In this document: in pieces, positions 6,771 through 15,504 of the stretch
How positions within the stretch are numbered: the stretch's first letter is position 1
Layout: every line of letters starts with the position of its first letter
Source of the DNA: Paracoccus sediminicola
GTDB taxonomy: Bacteria > Pseudomonadota > Alphaproteobacteria > Rhodobacterales > Rhodobacteraceae
NCBI RefSeq assembly: GCF_027912835.1
Contig: NZ_CP115773.1
Span: 1 to 24,265, forward strand
DNA: 24,265 bases
Direction: 5' to 3'
The notes under the pieces: generated by a model
What the model saw: the letters and a program-made list of their open reading frames with translations, nothing else
Told to the model about the DNA's origin: nothing
The model's database searches: none
Made by a program: the position numbers and the translations under genes

Positions 6771-7688
6771 CTACATGCCGATCAGGTCGGCCATGTCGAT
6801 CGTGTTCTGCAGCAGGCGCACAACGGCAATGTCGATCATCTTGCCTTCGTAGGTCACCGCGCCCAGGCCCTTGTCCAGCGCCTCGTCATAGAGCGCCTTG
6901 ATCTCGCGCGCCCGGTCCACATCGTCCTGTGCAGGCGAGAATACCTCTTGTGCGATGGTGACTTGGCTGGGGTGTATCGCCCATTTTCCAACTGCACCCA
7001 GCATCTGCGCACGCTGGCATTCGATGCGGAACTGATCGGCGTCGGTGAAATCGGGGAAAGGTCCGTCCACCGCGTCGATGCCATTGGCCCGGCAGGCCAT
7101 GATCAGCCGGTGCCGTTGGTAGTGCCATATGTCTGCGGGGTAATCGCCCTTGCCCTCGATCTCGGCAAAGGGGACGCCCTGGCTGGCGGAATAGTCTCCG
7201 ATACCGAAGATCAGCGCCTCGAGCCGGGGGGTACAGGAGGCGATCTCGTTCACGGCGACCATGGCCTCGACCTCTTCGATCAGACATTCCAGCCCGATCT
7301 TCTTGGTCAGGCCCAGATCCGCCTCGAGCTGGCTGAGCAGCTTGTCCACAAAGAGCAGATCGGCGGGGGTGAAGGGCTTAGTCAGCATGATCACATCGAC
7401 ATTCTCGCGCGCGCCGGTGACCACCTCGATGATATCGCCGTAGCAATAGGGTGTGCCGGTGTCGTTGATGCGCACGCAGCGCGTGGTGCGGCCAAAGTCG
7501 AGCGTATTCAGCGCCTCGACCACCATGCCGCGCGCCTCTTTCTTGCGGTTCGGGGCCACGGCGTCCTCAAGATCGAGAAAGACGTAGTCGAGGTCCATTC
7601 CGGCGGCCTTGCGCATCATCTTTTCGGAGCTTCCGGGCACGGAGAGCTGGCAGCGCCGCAGGCGCTTCGGGCGGGTGGTGTTCTTCAT
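6771..7688 (-). CDS. CitE/HpcH-HpaI-family CoA-ester lyase (malyl/citramalyl-CoA lyase type)
   Basis: A 305-aa TIM-barrel lyase of the CitE-like group, which cleaves (or forms) malyl-CoA, citramalyl-CoA or methylmalyl-CoA esters by a Mg-dependent retro-aldol reaction. Signatures are LSVPGSSEKMMRKA (N-term), FLDLEDAVAP (39-46), the substrate arginine in CVRIND (R73), the metal ligand in IGLECLIEE (E138) and the second ligand in IFGIGDYSASQG (D165). It is the last gene of the operon, 9 bp after the CoA-transferase stop, with a GGAGA ribosome site. In this context it should release a short acyl-CoA plus a 2-oxo acid from the hydrated intermediate. Exact substrate unknown. Confidence 0.85.
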   Translation of the reverse strand: MKNTTRPKRLRRCQLSVPGSSEKMMRKAAGMDLDYVFLDLEDAVAPNRKKEARGMVVEALNTLDFGRTTRCVRINDTGTPYCYGDIIEVVTGARENVDVIMLTKPFTPADLLFVDKLLSQLEADLGLTKKIGLECLIEEVEAMVAVNEIASCTPRLEALIFGIGDYSASQGVPFAEIEGKGDYPADIWHYQRHRLIMACRANGIDAVDGPFPDFTDADQFRIECQRAQMLGAVGKWAIHPSQVTIAQEVFSPAQDDVDRAREIKALYDEALDKGLGAVTYEGKMIDIAVVRLLQNTIDMADLIGM

Positions 7689-7697
7689 TGGGGTCTC

Positions 7698-8927
7698 CTA
7701 GGCGACCACGCCCGAGGCGTGGAGTTCGGTAATGTCGTCGGGTCCGAAGCCGATTTCGGCCAGGACCCGGTCGGTATGTTCGCCCAGCAGCGGGCTGCGG
7801 TTGCGCACGCCGCCGGGGGTTTCGAGCAGGTGGATCGGCGTGTTCACGATCTGCACCTCGCGGCCGCCGGGACCGGGCTGATCGACGGTGGCCAGCATGT
7901 TGCGCGCGGCGACATGGGGATCGGTGACGATGTCGCCCGCGCGGTTCACCGGTCCGAGGGGGATACGCCCGCCGAGCCGCTCCATGATCTGCTGCTTGGA
8001 CAGCCGCGCGGTCCAGTCGCGAACCAGCGCCTCGGTCCGGGCGCGGTGTTTCACCCGGTCTTCGTTGGTGCGGAACCTGGGATCGGTGGCAAGGGCGGGC
8101 TGGCCCATCTCTTCGGCCAGGATCGCCCAGAAGTGATCGCGCGGGCAGCCGATGGCGACATGGCCGTCGGTGGTGGGGAACAGGCCGAAGGGGCAGAGCA
8201 GCGGGTGGCTCGATCCCTCGGGGCCGGGGTTCTCGTCGAAATACGAGTTCTGGTAGACGATGCGTTCACAGACGGCGAGGACCGAGTCGTACATGCCCAC
8301 GTCGACGAACTGGCTTTCGCCGGTGGCGCGGGCCCGGTGCAGCGCGGCCAGTACCCCGGTCGCCAGAAAGAGCGAGGGCACGGTGTCGCCGATCCCGGCG
8401 CCGATCTTGGTCGGCGCGCCCCCCGCCAGACCGGTGATCCCCATGATGCCGCCCATGGCCTGGGCGACCACGTCAAAGGCGGGCCAGTCGGCATAGGGGC
8501 TGCGGCCGGTCCGCGCGTCGCCAAAGCCGCGGATGCAACCATAGACCAGACCGGGTCTGATCGCGCTGAGGTCCTCGTAGGACAGGCCCAGACGATCCAT
8601 CACCCCGGCGCGGAAATTCTCGACCACGATGTCGGACTGCGCGGCGAGACGGCGGACGATCTCTTTGCCCCCGGCCGACTTGAGATCGATGACGATGGAT
8701 TCCTTGTTGCGGTTGATCGACTGGAAATAGCCGCCGAACCCCTTGGGATCGTCATTGCCGGGCAGGCGGGCCGAGGGGCGGACCATGTCGCCCTCGGCGG
8801 ATTCGACCTTGATGATGCGGGCTCCGAGATCGCCCAGCACCATGGTGGCAAAGGGACCGGCCAGCATCGCGGTAAGGTCCAGAACAGTGATGCCGTCCAG
8901 CGGTCCAGCGGGGGCCGTGTCGCTCAT
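7698..8927 (-). CDS. Class III (CaiB/BaiF) CoA-transferase
   Basis: A 409-aa family III CoA-transferase. The N-terminus GPLDGITVLDLTAMLAGPFATMVLGDLGA and KVES are hallmark, and the catalytic aspartate is in WPAFDVVAQAMGG (D152). These enzymes pass CoA from one acid to another through an aspartyl-CoA intermediate. Its start overlaps the upstream MaoC gene by 4 bp. It most likely activates the imported acid using a recycled acyl-CoA as donor. Relatives include itaconate, mesaconate and citramalate CoA-transferases, but sequence alone does not fix the substrate. Confidence 0.88.
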   Translation of the reverse strand: MSDTAPAGPLDGITVLDLTAMLAGPFATMVLGDLGARIIKVESAEGDMVRPSARLPGNDDPKGFGGYFQSINRNKESIVIDLKSAGGKEIVRRLAAQSDIVVENFRAGVMDRLGLSYEDLSAIRPGLVYGCIRGFGDARTGRSPYADWPAFDVVAQAMGGIMGITGLAGGAPTKIGAGIGDTVPSLFLATGVLAALHRARATGESQFVDVGMYDSVLAVCERIVYQNSYFDENPGPEGSSHPLLCPFGLFPTTDGHVAIGCPRDHFWAILAEEMGQPALATDPRFRTNEDRVKHRARTEALVRDWTARLSKQQIMERLGGRIPLGPVNRAGDIVTDPHVAARNMLATVDQPGPGGREVQIVNTPIHLLETPGGVRNRSPLLGEHTDRVLAEIGFGPDDITELHASGVVA

Positions 8928-9415
8928 GCCGCCACCCGGCGGCGGATCAGCACGGTCCGTTCCAGTTCGCAGACCAGCTTGTCCTGCTGGTTGATGCCAT
9001 AGTGCTTGAACCGGATGATCCCGGCGTCCGCCCTGTTGGCATCGCGTTTTTCCAGCACCTCGGTAAAGGCATAGAGCGTATCGCCATGATGCACCGGGGT
9101 GCGGAGCCGGATGGCATCCATGCCCAGTTCGGCGATCACCTGTTCGCCGGTGTCCTGCGCGGCCAGCCCGACCACCAGCGAAAAGTTCAGCCCGCCATAG
9201 ACCACGCGGGTATCGAACCCCGCGACGCCCTTGAAGGCGTCCTTCATGAAGTCCTCGTTGAAATGGGCGTGGGCGGTGTTCATCACCAGATTGGTCAGCA
9301 GCACATTGTCCATCTCGGTCATGGTCTTGCCGCGGGCGTGGCGGATCACCTCGCCGGGTTCGAAATCCTCGAAATAGGTATCGCGCGAGGTCAGGTCAGA
9401 GGGGGTCATAAACAT
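8924..9415 (-). CDS. MaoC-family hydratase (second copy)
   Basis: A 163-aa single hot-dog-fold protein (YFEDFEPGEVIRHARGKTMTEMDN start, then VVYGGLNFSLVVGLAAQD). At the place of the usual MaoC GDxNPxH active site it reads MNTAHAH, keeping a histidine (H51) but having Asn46 where the Asp normally is. This resembles the itaconyl/mesaconyl-CoA hydratase branch more than the (R)-enoyl-CoA hydratases (recalled pattern). It lies 4 bp after the acyl-CoA dehydrogenase and overlaps the CoA-transferase by 4 bp. A second in-frame ATG at 9409 could be the real start. Probable role: hydrating the unsaturated acyl-CoA before the lyase step. Confidence 0.8.
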   Translation of the reverse strand: MFMTPSDLTSRDTYFEDFEPGEVIRHARGKTMTEMDNVLLTNLVMNTAHAHFNEDFMKDAFKGVAGFDTRVVYGGLNFSLVVGLAAQDTGEQVIAELGMDAIRLRTPVHHGDTLYAFTEVLEKRDANRADAGIIRFKHYGINQQDKLVCELERTVLIRRRVAA

Positions 9416-9419
9416 GGTA

Positions 9420-10655
9420 TCACCCGTAGGTCTTGGAATAGGCGTTGCGGGCGATCTGCTTGTCGATCTCGGAGCGGCCCAGCAGGTTGTCCGAAATGAT
9501 CCGCTGCTGGATCTCCGAGGTGCCCTCGAAGATCTTGGTCAGCCGCGCGTCGCGCCAGTGGCGTTCAACTGCAAAGAGTTTCGTATAGCCCGCGCCGCCA
9601 TGGATCTGCAGCGATTCCGAGGTCACCTCTTCGGCGATCTCGGAGGCGAAATATTTCACCATCGAGGATTCGGTATCGCAGCGCTTGCCCAGGTCGATCT
9701 GGGTGCAGACATGATAGAGCAGCTGGCGCGCGGCCTCGATCTTGGTGGCCATGGTGGCGATCTTGAAGCGGATCGCCTGGAATTCCGCGATCGGCACGGC
9801 GAATTGGCGTCGGTCCCTGGCGTAGGCAATGGCATCGTCCAGAGCGCCCTGCGCCAGTCCGATGGAGCGCGCAGCGGTATGGGCGCGGGCGGTTTCCAGC
9901 CCGGCGGCCATCATGTAGAACGCCTTGCCCTCGTCGCCGATCATTGCTCTGGCCGGGACGCGGCAGCCATCGAACGACAGCTCAAACGTGTTCCAGCCGA
10001 AATAGCCGATCTTGGGGATCGGCGCGCCGCTGCAGTTCGCGGGCAGTTCGCCGCGCGGTTTCTCGACCAGAAAGGCCGAGATGCCCAAATGGCGCTTGTC
10101 GGCGGCGGGCGGTGGCGAGGTGCGGGCAAAGACCAGGATGGCATCGGCGCCATCGGCGAAGGTGCACCAGTATTTCTGACCCGAGATCAGCCAGTCCTCA
10201 CCGTCCTTGACCGCACGGCAGGCAATCGAGGACAGGTCGGACCCGGTGTTCGGCTCGGACAGGGCATAGGCCACCAGCATGTCGCCCGAGGCGCTGCGCG
10301 ACAGAAGTTCCTGGCGTCGCGGATGATCCTTGCGCAGCCCCTCCTTGTAGAACGTGCCGTTGCCACGCGCGATGAGCGAGGCGACCGACATCCAGCCGCG
10401 CGCCAGCTCTTCGGCGACGAGGCAGTATTCAAAGGCGCCGAGGCCCTGACCGCCTTCGTCCTCGGGGACGGTGATGCCGAAGAGGCCCAGATCGGCCATC
10501 TTGGTGATCAGCTCGGGCGGGATGGTGCCGTGTTCAGGATCGAGCCGGTTGGCAGCGGGCAGCACCTCGTTCCGGGTAAAGTCCCGTGCAAGGTCGCGGA
10601 TCATCAGGCGTTCTTCGGTGAGGTAGCCCTGGTTGGGGGTCAGCGGTTCGGTCAT
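9420..10655 (-). CDS. Acyl-CoA dehydrogenase
   Basis: A 411-aa FAD enzyme of the acyl-CoA dehydrogenase family. It has the N-terminal helical domain, the flavin-site motif YALSEPNTGSD (130-140), GQKYWCTFADGAD, and the C-terminal IHGGAGYTKLFAVERHWRDARLTKIFEGTSEIQ, with the catalytic base at E377. It oxidises a saturated acyl-CoA to the 2,3-enoyl-CoA and passes electrons to ETF. Its ATG overlaps the upstream MaoC stop by 4 bp. Length is that of short/branched-chain or glutaryl/succinyl-type enzymes and is shorter than the methylsuccinyl-CoA dehydrogenases. Specificity cannot be read from the sequence. Confidence 0.9.
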   Translation of the reverse strand: MTEPLTPNQGYLTEERLMIRDLARDFTRNEVLPAANRLDPEHGTIPPELITKMADLGLFGITVPEDEGGQGLGAFEYCLVAEELARGWMSVASLIARGNGTFYKEGLRKDHPRRQELLSRSASGDMLVAYALSEPNTGSDLSSIACRAVKDGEDWLISGQKYWCTFADGADAILVFARTSPPPAADKRHLGISAFLVEKPRGELPANCSGAPIPKIGYFGWNTFELSFDGCRVPARAMIGDEGKAFYMMAAGLETARAHTAARSIGLAQGALDDAIAYARDRRQFAVPIAEFQAIRFKIATMATKIEAARQLLYHVCTQIDLGKRCDTESSMVKYFASEIAEEVTSESLQIHGGAGYTKLFAVERHWRDARLTKIFEGTSEIQQRIISDNLLGRSEIDKQIARNAYSKTYG

Positions 10656-11146
10656 GGTCTCTTCCTCACGAGATTGGCGCGTTCAAAGTCGATCACCGGC
10701 GCGCCGGTTTCATCCAGCCCGGTGGTTGCCCAGGTGACGATGCCGTAGTCCGGGCGGCTTTTCGGTTCCCGCCGGTCGATCACGCGGGACCGGGCATAGA
10801 CGGTTTCCCCCACGATCACCGGCCGGTGGTGGGTCATCTTGTCGACGCCAAGAAAGGGGCCGCCGATTTCCGACAGATCCTCGACCGAGAGGCCAAAGAT
10901 CGTGTTGAACACCAGAAGCGGGCAGACCACCGCCCCGGCATGACCCTGGGCGCGGGCGAAATCGGCGTTGGTATAGATCGGGTTGTAGTGCAGGGTCAGC
11001 GTGGTGAAGACGGTATTGTCCGCCTCGGTCAGCGTCCGCCCCCAGTGATGGACAAAGGTCTGATCCAGCGCAAAGTCCTCGTAATAGTGTCCGCGGTGCC
11101 ACGTCCGGGCGCGCGATTTGAGATCGGTGACGATGGTGTCCGTCAT
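10652..11146 (-). CDS. MaoC-family protein (first copy), atypical active site
   Basis: A 164-aa hot-dog protein: WHRGHYYEDFALDQTFVHHWGRTLTEADN, then HAGAVVCPLLVFNTIFGLSVEDLS. Where MaoC hydratases normally have GDxNPxH, this one has LHYNPIY, so the catalytic Asp and His are replaced by His53 and Tyr58. The ATG at 11146 overlaps the PrpD-like stop by 4 bp and has GGAGG seven bases upstream; the frame is open further upstream but that part is PrpD shadow. It may pair with the second MaoC protein as a heteromer, or have a different chemistry. Confidence 0.8.
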   Translation of the reverse strand: MTDTIVTDLKSRARTWHRGHYYEDFALDQTFVHHWGRTLTEADNTVFTTLTLHYNPIYTNADFARAQGHAGAVVCPLLVFNTIFGLSVEDLSEIGGPFLGVDKMTHHRPVIVGETVYARSRVIDRREPKSRPDYGIVTWATTGLDETGAPVIDFERANLVRKRP

Positions 11147-12486
11147 CTTGTTGCCTCCAACAGCTGTTTCACCGGGGCGTCTTGCTCGATGAGGGTGATG
11201 ATGCGGCCGGCGCGCCCCGGTCCGAGGACCGGGTCGATGATGCGGCCGGCCTTGTCGCAGAGCGCCTGCCACTGCGCATCGGTGTCCGTTTCCGGGACGC
11301 CGGTGTCGAATTCGACCTCGGCCGTGCGCCCGTCGGTCAGCTGCGCCGAGACCCGAGACCACATCAGCGCCGAGGCGGGAACATCCTCTCCGATCACGCG
11401 GACGCGGTTGCGCAAGGCCTGCATCGCTTCGGTCCGGGCATGGTCCACGTCATAGGCGCCGAGATCGGCGGTATCGGTCCGGGACAGGACCATGGCTGCG
11501 ATGTGGCGCAGGCTGAACTTGCATTCGAGATCCGTGGCGGGGTCGTCGATGTTGCACGACCCCAGAATGGCATTGGGCACATGCAGGGTCAGGCGATCGA
11601 TGCCGTCCGCACCGTGATCGGCGACCAGCACCTGGATGCATTCGATGGCGGCATGGGTCAGGTAACAGGCGGCGTGGCGTTTAAAGAGTGTCTGTTCCAC
11701 CGCAAAGACACCCTGCGGCGCGGGATCAAAGACCGGCGCGGCGGGGTTCAGGCCATGGGCCTGCAGAAAGCCCTGCGCAGATTCGATGGCGTCTGGATAG
11801 GCGCTCAGCCCGTTGGCGACCAACCGCGTGGCAAGGTATCCGGCCTGCGCCGCCGCGCCTACCTGCACCGGCTTGGTCATCGTGCCGAACATCGATTTGA
11901 GCCCTGCCGCCCGCGCCGCCGCGACGCCGAGCGCATGGGCGGTCTGATCCTCCGTGAACCGGTCCAGCGCGGCAAGCGCCGCCGCACTGCCGAAGGTGCC
12001 GATGGTGGCGGTGTTGTGGAACCCCTGCGCATAGTGATCGGCCCCGATCATCGCACCGAGCCGCGCCGCGACCTCGTAACCGCGCACCAGCGCGTCGAGC
12101 ACCGGCCCGACCGGCAGATCGCGGGTCTCGGCGCGGGTCAGCAGGGCGGGCAGCACGGCGACGGTCGGATGGCCGACCATGGCGGAATTGACATCGTCGT
12201 AATCCAGCGCATGCCCCGCCGCACCGTTGACCAGAACCGCCCAGGCCGGGCTGATGCGGTCATTATGCCCGACCACCGAGGCCGCGCCGGTGGCGTCTTC
12301 GCGTGCGGTGGCGAGGGTCGCGGCAACCAGCGGTTCGCTGCGCGCCGCGATGGTGACGGCGGTCCAGTCCAGCAGGCAGTGCCGTGCCCAGGTCAGGGCC
12401 GATGGTCCGACCGGCAGGCTGTCGGCCCGGCCGATCCAGTCGGCGACCGATCGGGTCAGCGGCAGCGGGGGTGTGTCAGCGTCCAT
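11143..12486 (-). CDS. MmgE/PrpD-family protein
   Basis: A 447-aa member of the MmgE/PrpD family, which includes 2-methylcitrate dehydratase, cis-aconitate decarboxylase and some epimerases/isomerases. Visible signatures are HALDYDDVN with HPTVAVLPALL (92-115), YEVAARLGAMIG, and HNTATIGTFGSAAAAAAL-like helix (here HNTATIGTFGSAAALAAL). The start overlaps the dctM end by 11 bp. In this operon it could dehydrate, decarboxylate or isomerise the imported acid before or after CoA activation. The family spans several reactions, so I do not name one. Confidence 0.82.
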   Translation of the reverse strand: MDADTPPLPLTRSVADWIGRADSLPVGPSALTWARHCLLDWTAVTIAARSEPLVAATLATAREDATGAASVVGHNDRISPAWAVLVNGAAGHALDYDDVNSAMVGHPTVAVLPALLTRAETRDLPVGPVLDALVRGYEVAARLGAMIGADHYAQGFHNTATIGTFGSAAALAALDRFTEDQTAHALGVAAARAAGLKSMFGTMTKPVQVGAAAQAGYLATRLVANGLSAYPDAIESAQGFLQAHGLNPAAPVFDPAPQGVFAVEQTLFKRHAACYLTHAAIECIQVLVADHGADGIDRLTLHVPNAILGSCNIDDPATDLECKFSLRHIAAMVLSRTDTADLGAYDVDHARTEAMQALRNRVRVIGEDVPASALMWSRVSAQLTDGRTAEVEFDTGVPETDTDAQWQALCDKAGRIIDPVLGPGRAGRIITLIEQDAPVKQLLEATR

Positions 12487-13756
12487 AGAACATCTCCGGC
12501 AGGAACAGCGAGAGTTGCGGGATGAAGGTGACCATGGCGAGAAGCACCAGTAGCAGGGCGATGAACGGCAGGACCCCGCGCGCCACCCGGTCGACCGGCG
12601 CGCCGGTGGTCGAGGCCATGATGAAAAGGTTCAGCCCGACCGGTGGCGTCAGCAGCGCGATCTCCATGTTGACCACGATGATCACCGCGAAATGCATCGG
12701 GTCGATCCCGAGCGGCGCAAGCAGCGGCAGCACCAGCGGCACCACGATCAGGATCACCGCGATGGTTTCGAGGAACATCCCCAGCATGAACATCACCAGG
12801 TTGATCAGCAGCAGGAAGTGCCAGGCCGAAAGCTCGTTCTCGGTCACGTAGTCGACCATCTGCCGCGCGAAACCTTCCGAGGTGATCCAGTGCCCGAAGG
12901 CGAGCGCCCCGATGGTGATAAAGAAGATCACCGCCGTGGCCTGTATCGCATCGGCCAGGATGCGGGGAAGCTCGGACATGGTGCAGCCCTTGTAGAAGAC
13001 GACCGAGACGACGATCGAGACAAAGGCGGCCATGCCGGCGGCTTCGTTGACCGTGACCAGGCCGCTGTAGATCCCGCCGAGGATGATCAGCGGCAGCAGC
13101 ATCGCGGGCAGGGCGCGGCGGTTGACGGCCCAGAATTCGGCCCGGCTCATGGTTGAACCGGCGGCATAGCCCCGTCGACGCGAGACATAGATGATCCAAG
13201 CCGCAAAGATGCCGACCTGCAGCATGCCGGGGATCACCCCCGCGAGAAACAGCTGCGGCACGCTTTCCCCGGCGACCACGGCAAAGAGGATCATCGCCAG
13301 TGAGGGCGGGATCAGGATGCCGAGCGTCCCCGAAGAAGCCACAACCCCGAGCGCGAACTTTTCGTCATAGCCGGTGTCGCGCATGGCCGGGACCAGCAGC
13401 GTCCCCATGGCCATAGCGGTGGCAACCGACGAGCCGGAGATCGCCGAAAAGACCATCGTGGCCAGCACGCAGACCAGGGCAATGCCGCCGCGCACGCCGC
13501 CGATCCAGCTATAGGCGAAATCGACCAGCGCCTTGGCGATGCCACCCCGCTGCATGAAGGTCGCGGCGATCACGAAGAAGGGCACCGAGACCAGCGTGTC
13601 GGATTTCAGGTGGTCGATAAAGAGCTGCGGCAGGGCGACCATAGGACGGCCTTCGGCGGCAAAGAGCACCAGCGAGACGATCCCGAGAACGAGGAAGACG
13701 GGAAAGCCTGCGACCAGCAGGGCGAGAAACCCGGAAAGGGCGGCGATCGGGGACAT
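12476..13756 (-). CDS. dctM: TRAP transporter large permease DctM
   Basis: A 426-aa polytopic membrane protein, the ion-coupled transport subunit. It starts MSPIAALSGFLALLVAGFPVF at 13756, overlapping the dctQ stop by one base (TGATG); the open frame extends upstream only as dctQ shadow. Typical DctM motifs are PFFVIAATFMQRGGIAKAL, FSAISGSSVATAMAMGTLLVPAM, GTLGILIPPSLAMILFAVVAGES and LLTPPVGLNLFIMAS. About 11-12 hydrophobic segments are visible. Works with the small permease and binding protein encoded upstream. Confidence 0.93.
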   Translation of the reverse strand: MSPIAALSGFLALLVAGFPVFLVLGIVSLVLFAAEGRPMVALPQLFIDHLKSDTLVSVPFFVIAATFMQRGGIAKALVDFAYSWIGGVRGGIALVCVLATMVFSAISGSSVATAMAMGTLLVPAMRDTGYDEKFALGVVASSGTLGILIPPSLAMILFAVVAGESVPQLFLAGVIPGMLQVGIFAAWIIYVSRRRGYAAGSTMSRAEFWAVNRRALPAMLLPLIILGGIYSGLVTVNEAAGMAAFVSIVVSVVFYKGCTMSELPRILADAIQATAVIFFITIGALAFGHWITSEGFARQMVDYVTENELSAWHFLLLINLVMFMLGMFLETIAVILIVVPLVLPLLAPLGIDPMHFAVIIVVNMEIALLTPPVGLNLFIMASTTGAPVDRVARGVLPFIALLLVLLAMVTFIPQLSLFLPEMFYGR

Positions 13757-14301
13757 CAGAGACCCTCCTGCACGGCGGGGGACCCGGCGGATTGCTGATG
13801 CCCGGCCTCCGAAGGATAGGGATCGGCGCCGCGAAAGATGACCTGCCACAGCAGCAGCGCATAACGCAGCGCCATCGAGGCAAAGGCTAGCGGCACGACG
13901 ATATAGAAGATCCATTGCGGGAACTGCAGCGAGCTGTCCGAGCGGATGTCGATCATGCGGGCAAAGGCGACCATGTCGATGCCATAGCGCGCGACGATGC
14001 CGCAATAGACCAGACCCGCGATCAGCGAGGCCACGTCGGCGGTCCGGCGCACTGCATCGGGCACCATGCGGATGAACAGATCAGCGCGGACGTGACGCCC
14101 CTGGGTCACAAGGGACCCGCCGCCGATCAGCACGGCGCTGACAATGAGGTAGATGATCACCTCGCCGCCCCAGTCCGTCAGCATCGACGGCACCAGGTAG
14201 CGGGCCAGCGCCTCGTAGACGACTAGAAGGATCGCCACGCCTGCGACACAGCCCATGACAAGGGTTTCAAAGCGGCTCAGCGCTTTCACTATTCGGTTCA
14301 T
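13756..14301 (-). CDS. dctQ: TRAP transporter small permease DctQ
   Basis: A 181-aa protein with four hydrophobic segments (about 15-33, 45-63, 88-105 and 128-150), the DctQ layout. Sequence includes WGGEVIIYLIVSAVLIGGGSLVTQGRHVRADLF, with the family's conserved RHVRVD-type turn. It precedes dctM with a 1-bp overlap and follows dctP across a 64-bp gap containing a hairpin. GGAAG lies ahead of the ATG. Confidence 0.9.
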   Translation of the reverse strand: MNRIVKALSRFETLVMGCVAGVAILLVVYEALARYLVPSMLTDWGGEVIIYLIVSAVLIGGGSLVTQGRHVRADLFIRMVPDAVRRTADVASLIAGLVYCGIVARYGIDMVAFARMIDIRSDSSLQFPQWIFYIVVPLAFASMALRYALLLWQVIFRGADPYPSEAGHQQSAGSPAVQEGL

Positions 14302-14334
14302 CGGTCGCTTCCATCAGCCAGAGTGCATCGGTGT

Positions 14335-14358
14335 CCGCAGCCCCCTTCGGGGCTGCGG
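14335..14358. promoter_or_regulatory. Intercistronic hairpin between dctP and dctQ
   Basis: CCGCAGCCCC-CTTC-GGGGCTGCGG is a perfect 10-bp stem with a 4-base loop and no following T-run. It sits just after the dctP stop. Such hairpins after the binding-protein gene protect the upstream mRNA or partly attenuate, so that the binding protein is made in excess over the permeases. Inferred from position and structure. Confidence 0.65.
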
Positions 14359-14365
14359 CGCGCGT

Positions 14366-15364
14366 TCACTCGGCGAGGTCTTTCTGCGCCGTTGCGACGA
14401 TCGCGGGATCGACCCGCAGTTCTTCGGCCAGACGGTCCTGATCGGCCATGAGATCGGCACGCAGCGCATCGAGGTCGGCTTCGGCCGCCGAGATGTTCGT
14501 CATCCCGTGGCTCGCCGCCTCTTCTGCCGCCTTGGCCTGAGCTTCGGCTGCGGCCTCGCGGGCCTCGGCCACACCTTCGTTCCAGGTGGTGCGCATGATC
14601 TCTTGCAGATCGGCGGGCAGGTCATTCCAGGCCTTGGCGCTGACCAAGGGAACGTATTGATAAAAGGCGTGATAATCGGAATAGGAGTGCTTCAACCCGC
14701 TGTCCCACAGCTTGGCCGAACGCACCGATTCAAACGTGCTCATCAGGCCGTCGATGGTGCCCTTTTGCAGCGCCTGCGGTACATCGGGGAAGGGGATCGA
14801 GACGCCAGTCGCGCCAAATTTCTCGAACCGGGCGACGACCACCGCGCCGCCGGGAGACCGCATCTTGAGCCCCTTGATGTCCTCGGGCACCTCGACTGCG
14901 GTTTCGGTAAAGAACATCGCGCCAAAGCCGAGGTCCATCCAGTTGCCCAGAACGACGACGCCCAGCTTTTCCTCGGTCTCTTTCGCCAGCGCGGCACCGG
15001 TTTCGCCGTCGGTGGCCTTGTACTGATCCTCACGCGGGAGGCCGTAGAACATCGGCAGGCCGAGCACGTTGTAATCGGGCACGATGCGGGCAAGGTTCCA
15101 GTGACCGGGCATCGCCATGTCGATGGCACCCTGAGCGAGCGCGGTGGTCACGTCGCGGTCGTTATACTGCGACCCGCCTTCGAAGAAGTTGAACTTGAGC
15201 CGCCCCTCCGAGGCCTCTTCGATCTTTTTGGCGATGTCGTGCACCAGAACGTTGCGCAGGTGCGTCGGTCCGGTATCGAGCGACACGTCGATGGTATGGT
15301 CCTGCGCGGCAACCGATGCGGCCGACACGATAGCGGCCAGCGCCGCCGAAGCGAATAGTTTCAT
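14366..15364 (-). CDS. dctP: TRAP transporter solute-binding protein DctP
   Basis: A 332-aa periplasmic binding protein. A signal peptide is evident (MKLFASAALAAIVSAASVAA, cleavage near residue 20-21). The ligand-binding core GLKMRSPGGAVVVARFEKFGATGVSIPFPDVPQAL contains the conserved arginine R169 that salt-bridges carboxylate ligands in this family. It ends with a helical, alanine-rich region. GGGAGG precedes the ATG. First gene of the catabolic operon, downstream of lysR. The ligand is expected to be an organic acid. Confidence 0.93.
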   Translation of the reverse strand: MKLFASAALAAIVSAASVAAQDHTIDVSLDTGPTHLRNVLVHDIAKKIEEASEGRLKFNFFEGGSQYNDRDVTTALAQGAIDMAMPGHWNLARIVPDYNVLGLPMFYGLPREDQYKATDGETGAALAKETEEKLGVVVLGNWMDLGFGAMFFTETAVEVPEDIKGLKMRSPGGAVVVARFEKFGATGVSIPFPDVPQALQKGTIDGLMSTFESVRSAKLWDSGLKHSYSDYHAFYQYVPLVSAKAWNDLPADLQEIMRTTWNEGVAEAREAAAEAQAKAAEEAASHGMTNISAAEADLDALRADLMADQDRLAEELRVDPAIVATAQKDLAE

Positions 15365-15379
15365 GTTTCCTCCCTTGCG

Positions 15380-15501
15380 TCTTCCTCGGACGCGATGCAG
15401 TCCTCCACTGACCTGCGCCGATCTCAGGATAATATCCGGCAGGGAAGTAATTTGAACTGAATAATAATCAATCTGTTGTCAGTCAAAATAACTATCAGAT
15501 T
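15380..15501 (-). promoter_or_regulatory. Promoter/LysR-operator region of the catabolic operon
   Basis: The 140 bp between lysR and dctP is AT-rich, unlike its surroundings. It holds AATCTG (15470-15475) and CAGATT (15496-15501) as inverted arms, and TAATAATCAA-like stretches that could serve as promoter elements. LysR-type regulators bind dyads of this kind. Because lysR is on the same strand as the operon rather than divergent, regulation may be from this gap alone. Confidence 0.5.
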
Positions 15502-15504
15502 GCT

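Noticed and set aside
6741..9002. 753-aa open frame on the plus strand, with other long plus-strand frames at 9414-10748 and 11182-12525
   Set aside because: They lie antisense to well-recognised enzymes in high-GC DNA, show the G/A/H/D-rich composition of frame shadows, and have no family motifs.
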